From assembly GCA_027924645.1 (NCBI GenBank), contig BSBN01001225.1, positions 14,774,001-14,838,000 on the forward strand: DNA of 64,000 nt, written 5' to 3'. Position numbers and translations under genes: made by a program. The stretch comes from Cunninghamia lanceolata (taxonomy: Eukaryota > Streptophyta > Pinopsida > Cupressales > Cupressaceae). Below the pieces are notes generated by a model. It was not told the origin of the DNA. It was given only the letters and a program-made list of their open reading frames with translations, and ran no database searches. The number at the start of each line of letters is the position of its first letter. The first letter of the stretch is position 1. Below, piece by piece: positions 12,101 through 24,772 of this stretch.

Positions 12101-14560
12101 GATGATAAAATATTACATAGTAGCTATGAAGCTAAAAGGGTGGCTGGTGAAGTTATAGAACTAGATTGGAACCAACCTGAGGAGGCTTCGCTGGATAATA
12201 TCACAAGGTAGGTAACAACACATTTAGATGTATGGATAAAAGATAAAATAGAAGAGCTAAAGGCCAAAGGGATAACAGTCACTTACCAGGGGAAGAAGGG
12301 GAAAAAGAGGAGTCTAGAAAATGAAGACAATTTTGATGATTTCCTAAGGAAAAAGAGGAATATAGTAGAGGTTAAGATAGCCAAGGAAAGTACAGGAGCC
12401 ACATTGTTAGATACCTATGCATTAGGGGTAACAGTGGCTATCTCCTTAGGAATGTTCACATCTGCAGAGAGAGGAACATCCACTGCATCTACCACCGTAG
12501 AGTAGAGTCCAGTGCAAACCCCTACAATGCCTCAACAAACACCAAGTGTCCAAAGCCTATCAACAGCTCAGCAAACACCCTTGGAAACACAAACACAATA
12601 GGAGAAACTCCAAGGGTTTATCCAAGTCAAACAAGAAATGACTGAGGAGATGGTGAAAAAAAGCATCCATGTCTCAAGCATCCACCAAAGAAGATGTAGA
12701 AATAGTGGATGTGGACAAGGTTGTGGAAGTTGACGATGTTGATGACGAAGATAAAGAAAGTAAGGATGAAAGTGATGATGAAGGTGATGAAGATAGCCTA
12801 GTTGAGAGTAGTGAAGAGGAAGAAACACAAATACTTAGGAGTCGTCTCATGCTAGGGGCATTCGATGTAGGAGCATCACAAAAGGCATCAACAACCTCAA
12901 AAGTTCCAGAGGTTGCCACACAATCAGTAGAGCATACAGAAATGGTTGATCCATTTGAGAATTTAGTGCCTGAGAACATCATGGAAGAAGTGACAGAAGC
13001 TACCAAAGAAATATTGAAAGATTAGGCAGGAGAGAGAAAGTGAGGATATTGATAATGCATTAGCTTCTCAAGGAGAGAATATACTAGTTCAAGAAAATGT
13101 TCCTGTAGACAAAATGGAAGAACAAGAAAATAAAGAGGATGAAGGAAAGGATGCATCACATGAGGTTACTAATCCTGAATTGCTTCATAGGGAGCAACAT
13201 CATAATGTGGATCAACAAGAGCACCAACAAGAGGGCCAAAATGATAATCAAGAGCCTCCTCAATAACATGATCAAAAACAACAACAACAACATCAGGAAC
13301 AAGAAGAGAAAGAGCAAGAAGAGGTGATAATAGAGGAACTTCCAGATGAGGTAATGAATGATAGGGATGTAGATACAAGCAGGGCAGTACCATCTTGGGT
13401 TGGATCTGAGATGTGCCAAGAGGAAACAATACAGTTGGTCCCAATTGACATCAAAAGCTTATTAGCTAATGACACTACCAAGAGAGGTAGAAGGAAAGAA
13501 AAAATGATGTCGACAATAAAAAGGGATCCCTCTAGAACAAGGACTATGTAAATGGTAGTTCCTCAAGCTGACAAAGAAAAAGGTGAAATAAGCATGGAGG
13601 AATATAATGTTATTAGCATGAATCTTGGACATGTTAACTAGGAGAAACATATTGAAGAGTTGCAAGAGATGGCAGAACTAACTGCCACTAAGATGAGGAA
13701 AGATAAGCATAAAATAGTAAATTTGAAAGGGCACATTGAAATTACAACAATTTATTCAAGGAATGATAGATCCTAGACAAGGTTTACTTGAATTGCCTTT
13801 AGAATTGACAATTTTATCCAAAGAGAAAATAAGTGATATGGAAAATAAAAGACATGAAGCAAACATGCTTGAGGAATGGGTAAATATATTCATTCAGAAA
13901 GGGGAAGAAGTAATAAAGATTGCAATTAGCAATTGGGATACTAGTCTCATGGAGAAGAATAACTGTGCCAACCTTCTTCAAAAATGTTAATCCAGAATAA
14001 AACAGAATAAGGATGAATTGAATAAACTCAATGCCATGGAAGGGCATATGGAATCATTGGTTAATGAAGGGCTCCTGACCTTAAAGGTTGCCTTTCAAGT
14101 TCCTTGATGGAGAATGGAGTTGAAATTTGAGGAAGGTATACTTAGGCCTTGCATTATTAGTGTGCACAAATTGGAAAGAACTACTTAGGACATGTTAGAT
14201 AAACATGTAAAGGTAGTCCAACATTTAGTAGGGTATCCTTGCTCTAAGGCTGAGGTGTATGATGTGTCCACAACAGCAAAAGAGTTTAAAGATATAATTT
14301 AGTCTTGCATTGATGATCTCGTGAATAAATTGAGTGAAGAGGTAATGGAGTTGAGTGCTAAAATCAAGAAGTATCAAAAGAGAAGAGAAGATATGGAAGG
14401 CAAGGCACAAGTATTAAATAAAAGTGTAGATATGTAGCAATACACATGGGAAGCATCTCAAAAGACAGGTCATGCACCCATATCAACCTTGGCCGAGAGA
14501 TATACAAATTATATGAGATAGAGGGAAGGGGATCTATAGGTGGACACTAGAGATAGAGAT
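9124..14560 (+). pseudogene. Long coiled-coil ORF of the repeated element, copy C (decayed, interrupted)
   Basis: Plus-strand diverged homologue of copies A and B. It starts ATG 9124 with a lysine-rich N-terminus. Blocks in the same order as copy B are: VGFPPAMEARDL, then VVYVDLSVEGIAETF (9433-9693), LVRTL (about 10040), the FPRYPID block (10064-10540), an acidic D/E/S-rich region (12669-13025), a Q/E-rich region, IKRDPS (about 13520), and a coiled-coil C-terminus ending near 14560. Many stops and frameshifts are present. An LTR insertion at 10567-12073 splits it. The leader and 3' region are not visibly similar to those of A and B, so C represents a second subfamily. Confidence 0.65.
10567..12073. 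mobile_element. Solo-LTR-like insertion (1,507 bp) inside copy C
   Basis: Starts TGTTGCAAG, ends TTTCAATA (a decayed CAACA), and is flanked by a 5-bp duplication gaggt at 10562-10566 and 12074-12078. Homologous coding sequence continues directly on both sides. It carries the same landmarks as the 4675-5967 insertion in reverse order: GGTTTTTCCC...GGGTTTTCCATG at about 11871-11896 and CAACTAATTCACC...CTCAGTTGTC at about 12030-12058. It also has a run of short repeats built on 'ggcagtgagcca' at about 11730-11815. No coding region was seen. Confidence 0.85.
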
Positions 14561-14853
14561 TGATATGCTCATTCATTGATTATTTCATTCTTTATTTTGT
14601 TATTCTTTTGTACCTACAGAAATTCAACCATAGAAGACATTGTGATATTTTAAAAATATTCTAAAGGCATCTTTGCGAGCAGGAGAATATTCTTTCAAGA
14701 TATTTTGGAGTGACAACTAGCAAAGAGTATATTCCAAGGATATTCTCATATGCCAGCTAGTGCATAGTTGGCAAGTATGTCTCTACCGTTGATATTGTAG
14801 TTTGAATCTTGACCCTTGATGGGATTTGGTAGCTGTAGTAAAGGATTTGGATC

Positions 14854-14863
14854 TATATAAGGA
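14854..14863 (+). promoter_or_regulatory. TATA box downstream of copy C ORF
   Basis: TATATAAGG lies about 300 bp downstream of the ORF end on the coding strand. Copy B has TATAAAAGG in the equivalent place (48791-48798, minus strand). A core promoter downstream of the coding region is what one expects of an LTR, where U3 precedes TATA, R and U5. Confidence 0.45.
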
Positions 14864-15724
14864 TCTTTGCTACATTATTTTGTTACACACAGCTTACATA
14901 GAAAACACACTAGAGCGTTTTGCAAGACAAGTGACTAGGAAGAGTACTTTGAGCATAGTTAGAGAAGGAATTCACCTGTCTGTATGAAGGACAATGTGGA
15001 ACATCTTGTTTCCTTTCTGCATTTGTAAAAACACCTGTAAGTTTTGATAGTACTGTTGATACATTCAAAAGATTTAAAGTCATGAAATATTGTAAATTTG
15101 AAATGGCTAGTATATATTAGTAAATGCAAACATCAAATTTCTATATCTATTCTAGAGTGTTATTTGATTCATGTGTTTATGATATATTTCCTTTAAAGAT
15201 TGCAATTCTATATGTGAATTTGTGAAAATGATCTAGATTAGCATATAAGAGTTTATTTACCTTTCTGAATTGTCCAGGATAATCAAACTTGTCCACATGA
15301 GTAACAGAGCATTTGTATTTTGTCTTGATCATGTTTCTAACATTAGCTTTTATCTTTCTTTTACCAGTAGTTTAAATAAATAGCCAAAACATAGTAATCT
15401 AAAGGAAATTGTTAGAGATTCTAATAAATACAAGTGAATGATAAAGATCTTTGATATTTTTCATAAATTATGAGATGTAGAGTATGTTCCCTTAAAATTC
15501 ATGTAAAGATTGACATTAAAGTTGCAAATATATGCAAAGGATCAAAGCTTTGAGAATAATTTGGAAATATTTACAGAGATTGAATAGTAATAGCCAACAA
15601 ATAGCAGTTAAATCATGTAAGGCCCCTTGTTAAACAACTTCACATTGAGCCCTGAGTAATCTGACATAGTCATGACCTGACTAACGAAGCCTTGGGATTG
15701 TGAATTATTATCTGATAATTCTCC

Positions 15725-15967
15725 ATATCTTTCAAGATAGGCAAATTTCATAGTGAATTTTATCTCATGTTGTGTGTGTATAACATCCGCATCAACACAA
15801 CCTTTATGAATTTGATGAACAATGTCTTCAGAGATTGTTTGAATAAGTTTGTGTTAGTTTTCCTTGATGATATCTTGATTTAGTCCCGCAACATGAGGAG
15901 GAGCATATTCAACATTTGTGGATAGTCTTACAATGCCTCAGGGAGCAAAGTTTAATGATAAGCTATC
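15725..15967 (+). pseudogene. Chromovirus reverse transcriptase, fragment 1 (left of insertion)
   Basis: Degenerate RT coding sequence with the family signature TFMNLMNN followed by VFLDDILI, which contains the catalytic xLDD motif (usually YLDD) at about 15865-15890. A stop and a frameshift follow. It continues after the 6.6-kb insertion at 22542. Sequence upstream of about 15725, where the N-terminal RT, protease and gag of this element should lie, is not recognisable. Confidence 0.7.
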
Positions 15968-18900
15968 TGTAGTGCCCCCTCGTTGTTAGCTTGTGATGGT
16001 GGTAGTTCTGCATTGCTCTCTGTCAGTCAGAGACAGTTGTTAATTGTTCATTTCATTGATACAGTTTTGACATAGTTGGTTTGTAGGTTATGATTTATGT
16101 TTATCTGATGAACAATATTTGACTGCTATATTTAGACATCCGTTATGAGTTAGATGATGTTATGAGTACTTCAGTTATTATGTGTTGAATAAGTTTAGTA
16201 ATGGATTATTATTTACATGTTTTATTAGAGTCATAGATATCTATTTTTGAATGTTATGATTATAATCTTCTCCAAGAGCAGGGATGGTGTAGCATTACTC
16301 ATTTTGAGTACCCTACTGTGCCACGATTCTCTAACTCTCTGTGTGTTGACATATACTTGATCATATTTAATCAGTTGTTTGGATGCAGGCTACAGGTATC
16401 AAACCTCGACTCCACCTGCTATAGCAGGTTTGAGCGGGCTCTTTCACCAATGGATATTAGTGATGGGAGATAACACAAGGTCTAATCCACTAAGTCAGTC
16501 CTTGTCTTCTGTTGTGGTCTTGAGTCATGTTGGGATACTTGGTCCTTGTCTTGTGATGATGGGTCAGGTTTTGTTGTAATGTTTAGTCAAGTCGTATTTT
16601 ATAATGTTAAAATTATTCTCTTGTGTGGATGGAAGATTCTCTAATGGATTAGTGGTTAGTAATAATGCTCCTATTTTGTTTATTAGATAATTAATGAATT
16701 AGCTTAAAAGCTTTGGATGACACCTTGGTTAAATGTGATAATAGGTGAGAATTATAACCTGCTGTCCAAAAAGTAATTATGTGGTAAAAATTGGAGTTAC
16801 AGGTACTTAGTGGGATTGAGCGGTGTTGACTAGTGTTAGAATGGTATCCATGAGATGTTTCCTATCTATTACATCCTAGGACTTAGATTGCCCCTTACAA
16901 CATTCATCTCATATCTGTATCTAATACAATCTCTACACTTTTATTGACATGTGTAATCAACTGCTTTCTTTTACATGGTACCATTTGCTTGAGAGAGAGA
17001 CAGTGTTGACAATTGATATTTCTTACTTCCAAAGGCAACATGACTACTAAGTTTCCATATATGTATTGGCAATGGAGGAGAGAGGTAGTTCCTAGAATGG
17101 TATTTTTAGAAAGACATGTATCTCTTCTTTTATTTGAATTTTGAATAGAGTTTCTAGGTGCTTCTTTGGGAAGTAAAAATGATTTGTTTGGTGGAAAAAT
17201 TTGTCATCCCATTATCTATTGTGTCACTTGGCACTAGTTGAGTGTCTAAATGCAATATGATCAATCATATACTTGAACCATCTATTCATGAGATCGATCA
17301 TGTTCTTGCAATATCTTTCTACTATCTAGATTTTAGGATCACATGGTTGATATGTAAATTCTGACATTATAGGAACACAACTAATTCTTAATGCATGGGG
17401 TTGAAACTCTGGCCATTTTATATATTTATTTTAAAAAAATCCGTTTACATGAATTATGGTTGTGCATGCTAAAAACCAAGCCCTTGACTAAAATTATGGC
17501 CAATTAATATTATATATAAAACACATCCATGTATTGAATCTGTAGTTGCCCTTGTTAGGAACTGGTCAATACAAATCTAATGATTTTAATAGCATGGGAA
17601 TTAGACCGATGGCTTCTTTGCAATTCCATTCCAAAGAGGATGAATTTATTTTCCTAAGGATTCTTTTGTAGATCCTTGGAGAGCCAATTACATGTACTTT
17701 CATGGCTCTATTCAGTAAATCAAAGCATTGAAATTATAGCTTTCACAAAGGATTGGGAATAAAAGTTGAGGACTATAAGGCAAGAATATATAGCAATTTA
17801 TTCATGCATAAAGTCCAATCTAGTTATACTAAATGTCACATATCGTTTGTTTTTTTTTCCTAGATAAATTACGGATTAATAGAATTATTAGAAAATATAA
17901 TAATACTTTAACGTATAATCCTTACATGTTCAAGTGCTTGCAATCTTAGAGATTTTGTTTTTGGGGGTGGGTTACTCCCCTTTCATATTCTTTATAAAGA
18001 TAAATAATTAAGTCTAGTATGAGGCCTTTGATTAACTAACATAGTGAATGTCATTAGTCATGGCCTACATTTTCGAGTGGCAATTTTTAATTGTGATTAA
18101 TCCACATAATGTGGTGCTTTTAAAAGTTAGAAGTTGGTGATTTAAACAAAAGAAAAACCATTACGTGGAGAACCCAAAATCTTTGCTTCCCATGAATTAA
18201 CACCTCCTCAAGGCTCTTTGCCAATCAGACCACATGCCTTTATGCTACTTCTTCATTTGTTTATGTGTCAGAACAGAGCCTTTGGAGAGGATACAGGTCT
18301 AAAATTTGAGGGAGGATTTTGGAGGAGAGGAGGGAGTAAGGGTGGAAAAAGGGTGGAGGTGTAGGCATAGGCAGGCAGGGAGGACATTGGTAACGGATGT
18401 GGAACTTAGTTTTGTACCCACCATTTGCATTTTCTTGTAAGTTTCTAAACCCTTCTCCAATAAACCCATTTTGAATTTATTCTGCACTCGTTGCATTCTA
18501 TGAAACCACATTGCTTTGAGGCACTTTGTCAAAGGGCGCATGCACCCTGCTTATGCTTCCACATTTTGTATATATGTCGACCAGAATGTTTCCAATCATA
18601 ATATCTGACAAACATCCCCTTATTCTGAGAAGAAAATTCAGTGTATATAGTATTGGCCTATGACCTTTAAGCCCTTATGATGTGGGTTTAGCAGAGTCTA
18701 GATGTTGTAGTTAAACATGCTACGCATTTAGATTCAGAAGCAGTTAAAGATGATAGAAAATATATTATTGCCAACAAATGATGGAAATAGGTCATTGGGA
18801 CTGTAAGAGTATATGTATCTTAGAATAAACATGAGGGAGCATTGAATGGAATTATATAAGCTAATTTATCCACTTCAGGGCAGAACCAGGTAAAATAGCT

Positions 18901-21900
18901 AAAAGAGTGCAACCCACCATTAATCATGCTCTAGTAGTATTAGAAGCATCAGTCAAATCCCCAACATAGAATCTGAGAATGCCATCTAGAGAATAGCTTT
19001 GGCTACTGGCTACAAGGAGCTAGACTGCTAGGCAAGGAGGACGCTGGCAAAGGTTGTGAAATTTGACTTTACTCTTGCTATTCGCATTCGCTTGAAGGTT
19101 TCTAAAGTCTTTTCAACAAATCCATTTTGTGCATATATTGCAATCACGGCATTCCATGTGGCCGCATTTCTTGAGACATTCTGTCAAATAGGTTACTTGC
19201 CATCTATGCTTCCACATTTTGCATACATCTCTACCAAAGCTCTTCTAACCATAACATTTGACAAAAATCCCATTTCATTATGCTTTGATGAATGTCCATG
19301 CCCTGTTCGAAAGATTCCATTTTAGCACAGGCAGGGAGGATATTGGCAAAGGTTGTGGAATTTAACCTTACACCTATCAATTACATCTACTTGAAGATTT
19401 TAAAGCCTTTTCAACAAATCCATTTTGTACATGTCCCACGATCATTGCAGTCCATGAGACCACACTTCGTTTAGGCAATTTGTCAAACGGTTCACGTGTC
19501 TTGTCTATGTTTCCAAGTTCTGCATGCAAGTCTACCAGGGCAATTATAGCTACAACATCTTACAAAAATCCCCCTTCTGTTCTACTTTGATGGATGCCCA
19601 TGCCCTATTCGAAAGCTCCCATTTTGGCTCAGCGGGGAGGATGCTGGCAAAAATTGTCAACACTGAGTATGAGCCAAGTCTGTAGTTTACAATAGGGTAG
19701 GTTGACATGGCAAAAATTGTCAACACTGAGTATGAGCCTAGTCTGTACGTAGAACAAATTATGCAAGTGTTGGGATGGGGTACGGTTTGAGGAGATTTGT
19801 ATCCTCAGCTAGCATACCATGAATACTAGTATGGTAACTGAACAACCAAAATTTATCCAATCTGCTTCACTAACCCTTTACCCTACAGCTTGTCAGCATC
19901 TGCTTCTGCCAACTTGCAACTGTTTCACTTGACATGTTGTAAAGAAATCAACTTAAATTGGAATGCCGGCCACTTAGCCTTGAGTTATATATTATATCTT
20001 CATCTTTATATGACAAATAAGATACAATTCCACCACTGCCAATTTTGCATAAAACAGTTAGTAGTTCTAAGTGTTCCAAAATCAATGGAGGTAGCTGGTT
20101 AAATGTGAAGTTCACCTTTTGAAATTAAATAGCATGTATTTTGAAGAAGACAATAATATTAGTGTGAAATTAATAAATCTAGTTTTATTTTGGGGAAACA
20201 CCTAATAGGATTAGTATTGTCATGTTTCTTTCTATTCTAAACTAAAGCTTGTTTAGAAATAAGTATAGTTTTTATTAGTTCCTTATGCTCTTCTATTTTA
20301 GTTATAGAATAGATGACTTAGTTTAGTGATGTAAAGAATTATTCTTTGCTTAGATTAATAAGTAGTTTTAAATAATAATTGTTCATCATTCTTAATCATG
20401 TATGAAGTTCTAGTTTACCATTATATAAAGCTTATACAAACATTATCTTCTCTAGCTAGGTATATAGCATAACTAAGTGGTTGTTCTTGCTTTTAATAAC
20501 ATGCAGCAAGGACAAACCTTCTACCTGCATCATATCAAGCAATTGTATTGGGTTTCTTTTTTTTCCTCATTCTTTAATGCAAGCTTATAGGAAAGCATGC
20601 TATGTCTTAGGTAAGTGAATGGTTGAACCAATAAGGTTGGTAATCTTAGATAATTGGGGATGGAGATGGTAAGAATCCTTAGCGGAGGACCTATCAAGAC
20701 TTACCTTAGTAAGATAAAGATTTAATCTACCAAAATATTTATATGTCATTAGAGTTATAGATATCCCATCATAGAGTAGAGATGTGTTTTGTGTAGGTTA
20801 TATATTATGGAAATAATAGTAAACCTTTTTTTGTACATGATGTAAATAGAATTGTGTAGTTGTCAACTTATAAGATAAGAATGGCTCAGTGTTACTGTAA
20901 TTGTAGATAATGAAGTGAGAAATGTTTTAATGTTTTAGTGTTATTGGTTGAATTGAAGTTAGTATAGATGGAATTAGAGACTATGTAATAAACTGCTAAA
21001 TTATTATGATGTTATATAGACCATAGGGCTATCTCTTGATAAAGATGGTAACAATGTTAATAATGTGCATTAATGGAGTCATGCTAGGTTATAGATTGCA
21101 TTTCAAGATGGTTGTTTGAGAAACATAGTTAATGAGGGATTCTTATATGAATACTAACCTTATAGTAGATATGAGGTGTTGTTTTGTCTCGAAGATTGAA
21201 TTTATCATATGTTGCAATTATGGGGTTATGATTGAATTATTGTTGAAAGATTTTAGTGTGGTCCTTTGGATGGTGAGGTGTTTTTGAGAAGGAATCTCAA
21301 AGGTATGACTACTGATGTTTTATCCCTTAAGTGTTCTCAGGATGGAATTGGGAGTCTTATGGTCATAGCTATATGCTCGTAATGGATCTTGTGTTCGTCT
21401 TGGGTGAAGTTGTTGTCTATGTGTTGGTTTGTTGGGAAGAGGGGATCTTGTGAGATGTTATGGCCACTATTTGTCAATGTGGAAGTGTTGACCTTGTCTG
21501 TTTATGGTTTCTTTATCCTTGGGTGTACCTAACTCCAGAGGTGAGGTGTCTTGATCTTTGGTCCAGATAGTGGAATGACAATGTAATGGGATATTTGGAT
21601 TTCGTGCCCTATAATGAATGGGGAATGGCCTTGGATATAGTACTTGGTTCTTAATGGTTTTGTTCCATTTTGAAGGGATTATGGATCTCTTGTTGTGGAC
21701 TAGTGAATGGCATGTATTATGGCCTAAATCTGAATTGTGACTTTTATACCTATATGTTGTGGTATGTATGTTTGACCTGAGAATGCTAAGGGAGTGGCAT
21801 TCATGGTGGGGCCGGTGCCTAGTGAGAGGCTACCAAGGTAACCATAGATGGGGGCTGGCTTCTAGTGATAGATAGCCTGGGTAACCCATGCTAGGACCAT

Positions 21901-22536
21901 GTGAAGACACTCACCTTATGCAGTTCTATTGTTCTTGATGGTACCTCTGGAGTGATATCTTGGCTTGTGCAGTGTTGTTGATATGGTTAGTTGTTTCATG
22001 TTTGTTGTCATTTTGTTATTGTTGTCTCCTTGGCTTAGTGGAATCCTCGTCGCTATCTCCTAGCTCAGAGGGGTGGACCTCAGGGTTCCACATGATTGGG
22101 AGGTAAGAGCTATCCATTGGTCCTTTTTGGAGATACGGTTTAAGTTCTACGTAGGGGTGTTCCAGATCTAGTTCGCTTTCCTCCTTCAGAGTTGTATGCT
22201 TTCTTATGTATTCTTTTGTAAACTGATATGATCAGTCTTATAATCTTGTAATCATGTAATCCTGTACTGAGACTCTGTAATTAATCTATTCTGCCTCAGT
22301 GAAAGTTATTTGTATCTGTTTTAGCAGTGTAATGGTTATTGTTTCTGTAGTTTTATTTTCTTTCATTAATGTAGTTATGTTGCCCTAGGGCTGTTAGAAG
22401 AGTAATTTTGTTTATGTGGTGTAATATGATATGTTTGGAGTACTACTTTGCACTATCTTGTTTTAAAAAAAAAAATTATTCTTGAAATTTTGCTTTGTCT
22501 GCGTAACTCTCTAGGGTTACATGACGGGGCATTACA
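15968..22536. mobile_element. 6,569-bp insertion with TGTARTGCCCC ends and PPR fragments
   Basis: Begins TGTAGTGCCCC and ends GGGGCATTACA, an 11-bp terminal inverted repeat with one mismatch. It is flanked by a 5-bp duplication ctatc (15963-15967 and 22537-22541). Removing it plus one duplication restores the RT reading frame of the host chromovirus, so the ends are well supported. Terminal features fit LTR-type integration, but I could not align clear direct LTRs at its two ends and saw no pol genes. It may be a very old or non-autonomous (LARD-like) element. It contains PPR gene fragments (18290-19680). The rest is AT-rich and unassigned. Confidence 0.75.
18290..19680 (-). pseudogene. PPR protein gene fragments (repeated, decayed)
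   Basis: On the minus strand at least three modules resemble plant pentatricopeptide-repeat proteins. The best is at 18299-18541, reading QNKFKMGLLEKGLETYKKMQ then SVTNVLPAC, the usual helix-turn-helix of a ~35-residue PPR. Related but more broken modules lie at about 19020-19320 and 19330-19670. They share phrases such as 'tcaacaaatccattttgt' on the plus strand. Many stops and frame changes are present. PPR proteins bind organellar RNA, but these pieces cannot do so. They lie inside the 15968-22536 insertion and look like captured gene sequence. Confidence 0.6.
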
Positions 22537-22541
22537 CTATC

Positions 22542-23230
22542 CAAATGTATCTTCTTTCAGAAGTAAGTTCAATACCTAGGCCACATAATTTATGTAGATG
22601 GAATTGTAGTAGATCCTTCGAAGATAAAGGCTATCCTAGAATAGCTTCCAACAAGAAACGTGCATGAAGTTCATAGTTTCATGGGCTTGACAGGATATTA
22701 GAGGAAGTTTGTTTTGAACTTCTCAAGAATTTCTCACCCCATTACTTCTTTGCAGTATAAGGGCAAATGATTTGAATGGTTAGAAAAGTGTGAAGAGGCT
22801 TTCAACATCCTTAAGGAGAAGTTGACCTCAACACCAATCCTTCAAGTCCCAGATCTGGAAGGTCTCTTTGTAGTTGTAACTGATGCCTCTAGAGAAGGAT
22901 TGGGTGGTGTATTAATACAAGAAGGTCAAGTAGTGGCCTATGAGTCTAAGAAATTGAGACCATACAAGAAAAATTATGCTCCACATGATTTGGAGTTAGC
23001 GGCAATTGTACATGCTCTCCAAGTATGGAGGCATTATTTTCTTGGCAAATGATTTGAGCTCAAATATGATAATTAGGGTTTGAAGTATATCTTCACCCAA
23101 CTAAACCTTAAATCCCAACAAAGAAGGTGGTTGGAGCTTATATCTGATTATGGTTTTGAAATTAGTTACATCAAGGGAAAGGAAAATTAAATTACGGTTG
23201 CCCTGAGCCGTAGAAATAATATTGCAACCA
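22542..23230 (+). pseudogene. Chromovirus RT C-terminus and RNase H
   Basis: Directly after the insertion the RT resumes (CIFFQK...VQYLGHII), then the connection region and RNase H. The RNase H core is at 22822-23052, with [14 protein letters not shown] (first catalytic Asp in TDAS) and [18 protein letters not shown]. Stops interrupt it at several points, including the one ending the open stretch at 23052. Typical of an old Ty3/gypsy polyprotein. Confidence 0.8.
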
Positions 23231-23489
23231 TGATGTCTATGCAAACCAATTTTAGAGATAAAGTGTTGAAGAACTCAATAGGAGATGAGTATTATGAGAA
23301 AATCTTAAAATCTCTATGTGAAAACCCTTAGGACACAAGATACGAAGGATTTTGTTTTGAGTTTGATGGACTTCTAAGGTATAAGAACATGATGTATGTT
23401 CCAAATCAACAAGATTTGAGAAACATGGTGTGGAAAGAAGCACATTTCACCCCTTATTGTAGTCACCTAAGAGTGACAAAACTCTTGGC

Positions 23490-24470
23490 AGATGTGAATT
23501 TGCTATATTTTTGGTAAGGGATGAAAAATGATGCCACAAGATTTGTGGCAAGATGTCTTGAATGTTAGACAATAAAGGTTGAACATCAACATCCAACAGG
23601 GCTCTTATACTCTCTAGACATTCCTGAATGGAAATGATAGGTGATCAGTATGGATTTTGTCCAAGGATTGCCTATGAAAAATACAAGAATAATGCAATCC
23701 TAGTGGAAGTAGATAAATTAACTAAAGTAGCACATTTTATTGCCGAAAACCTTATTGATGGGGCACATATCATTGCTAATAAATTCATTCAAGAGGTCTT
23801 TAGGTTGCACAGAGTCCCAAAAAAGATTGTCTCAGATAGAGATGCATGGATGACCTCAAGGTTCTGGCAAACCTTGTTTTTAGCACTTGGGACTCAGTTA
23901 AACATAAGCTTAGCTTATCATCAGGAGATAGGTGGTAAGATAGAAAAAGTAAATCAAGTACTGAAGGACTTATTGAGGATGTACTGCATGGATCAACAAT
24001 ATAAATGGGAAGAGTACCTTCCACTTGTTGAATTTGCTTATAACAATTCAGACCATTCAGCAATAAGAATGGCTTCTTTTGAAGCATTATATGGTAGGAA
24101 GTGTCAAAATCCTATAAGCTAGGATAAGATAGAAGATATGATTCACCTTGAACCAGAATTGTTAACTAAAATGAAAGAGCAAGTTAAGCTAATCATACAA
24201 AGATTAGTAGAAGCAAATGATAGATAGAAAAGTTATGCTTATACCAAGCGTACCCTGCGAGTATTTTCAATAGGAGATAAAGTTCTCTTGCGAGTCAAAC
24301 CACATAAAATCCTATCAAGTTTAGGAAGTCCTCCAAACTAGCCCCTAGATATGTGGGACCTTTTAAAGTTCTAGAAGTAATCAATCCAATTGCTTACATA
24401 ATAGCTCTACCTCCTGCTCTTGCTTGTATGCATGATGTGTTTCATGTATCATATTTAAAGAAATATGTAT
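23490..24470 (+). pseudogene. Chromovirus integrase
   Basis: Remnant of the zinc-binding HHCC region (about 23440-23590), then the catalytic core at 23628-24122. Recognisable motifs are VDKLTKVAHFI, VSDRDAWMTSRFW (second catalytic Asp) and the usual VEFAYNNS segment. A Glu-containing helix (KIEKVNQVLKDLLRMY) supplies the third acidic position. The first catalytic Asp is just upstream in a different frame (SMDFVQGLP, about 23648), so a frameshift separates them. The C-terminal region continues to about 24470. Confidence 0.8.
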
Positions 24471-24479
24471 CTGGATTTA

Positions 24480-24740
24480 ATCATATTCTTGATTGGACTA
24501 CTCTTCAGGTATAGGATCTCAGAGTGGTTATGATCAAGCCTCTCAAAGTGCTCAAAATTTGTAAGCTCTGCTTGCATAATAGAGATGTTGCTCAATGCAA
24601 GGTCCAGTGGGACCAATACTCTGAAGATAATGCCACTTGGGAGGATTATCATCAATATTACAAAAGTTTCCACATCTGTTTATGCAAACTTGATTTTCAA
24701 AAGAACTTATGTATTGAATTTTGTTGTGTTATGTACTAAA
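24480..24740 (+). pseudogene. Chromodomain-like C-terminus of integrase
   Basis: Reads VLKICKLCLHNRDVAQCKVQ then WDQYSEDNATWED. This matches the C-terminal chromodomain-type tail of Tekay/Del-like plant chromoviruses (pattern ...VKVQW..HS.EEATWE). The tail is thought to direct integration to marked chromatin. It lies just before the polypurine tract, as expected. Confidence 0.6.
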
Positions 24741-24760
24741 TCATCGAGGACGATGATCTT

Positions 24761-24772
24761 CAAGGGGAGATA
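24761..24772 (+). other. Polypurine tract of the plus-strand chromovirus
   Basis: CAAGGGGAGATA lies immediately before a sequence starting TGTCACACCCC. A purine run abutting TG is the standard start site for plus-strand DNA synthesis and marks the start of the 3' LTR. Confidence 0.7.

Noticed and set aside
8833..15604. Possible ends of copy C (aatag before TGTAA near 8837 and after CCAACA near 15599)
   Set aside because: The 5-mer match could be chance, the left end does not pair with CAACA, and the implied leader is much shorter than in A and B.
15968..22536. Ordinary LTRs at the ends of the 6.6-kb insertion
   Set aside because: Comparing ~900 bp from each end by eye gave no convincing direct alignment beyond general AT/GT richness.
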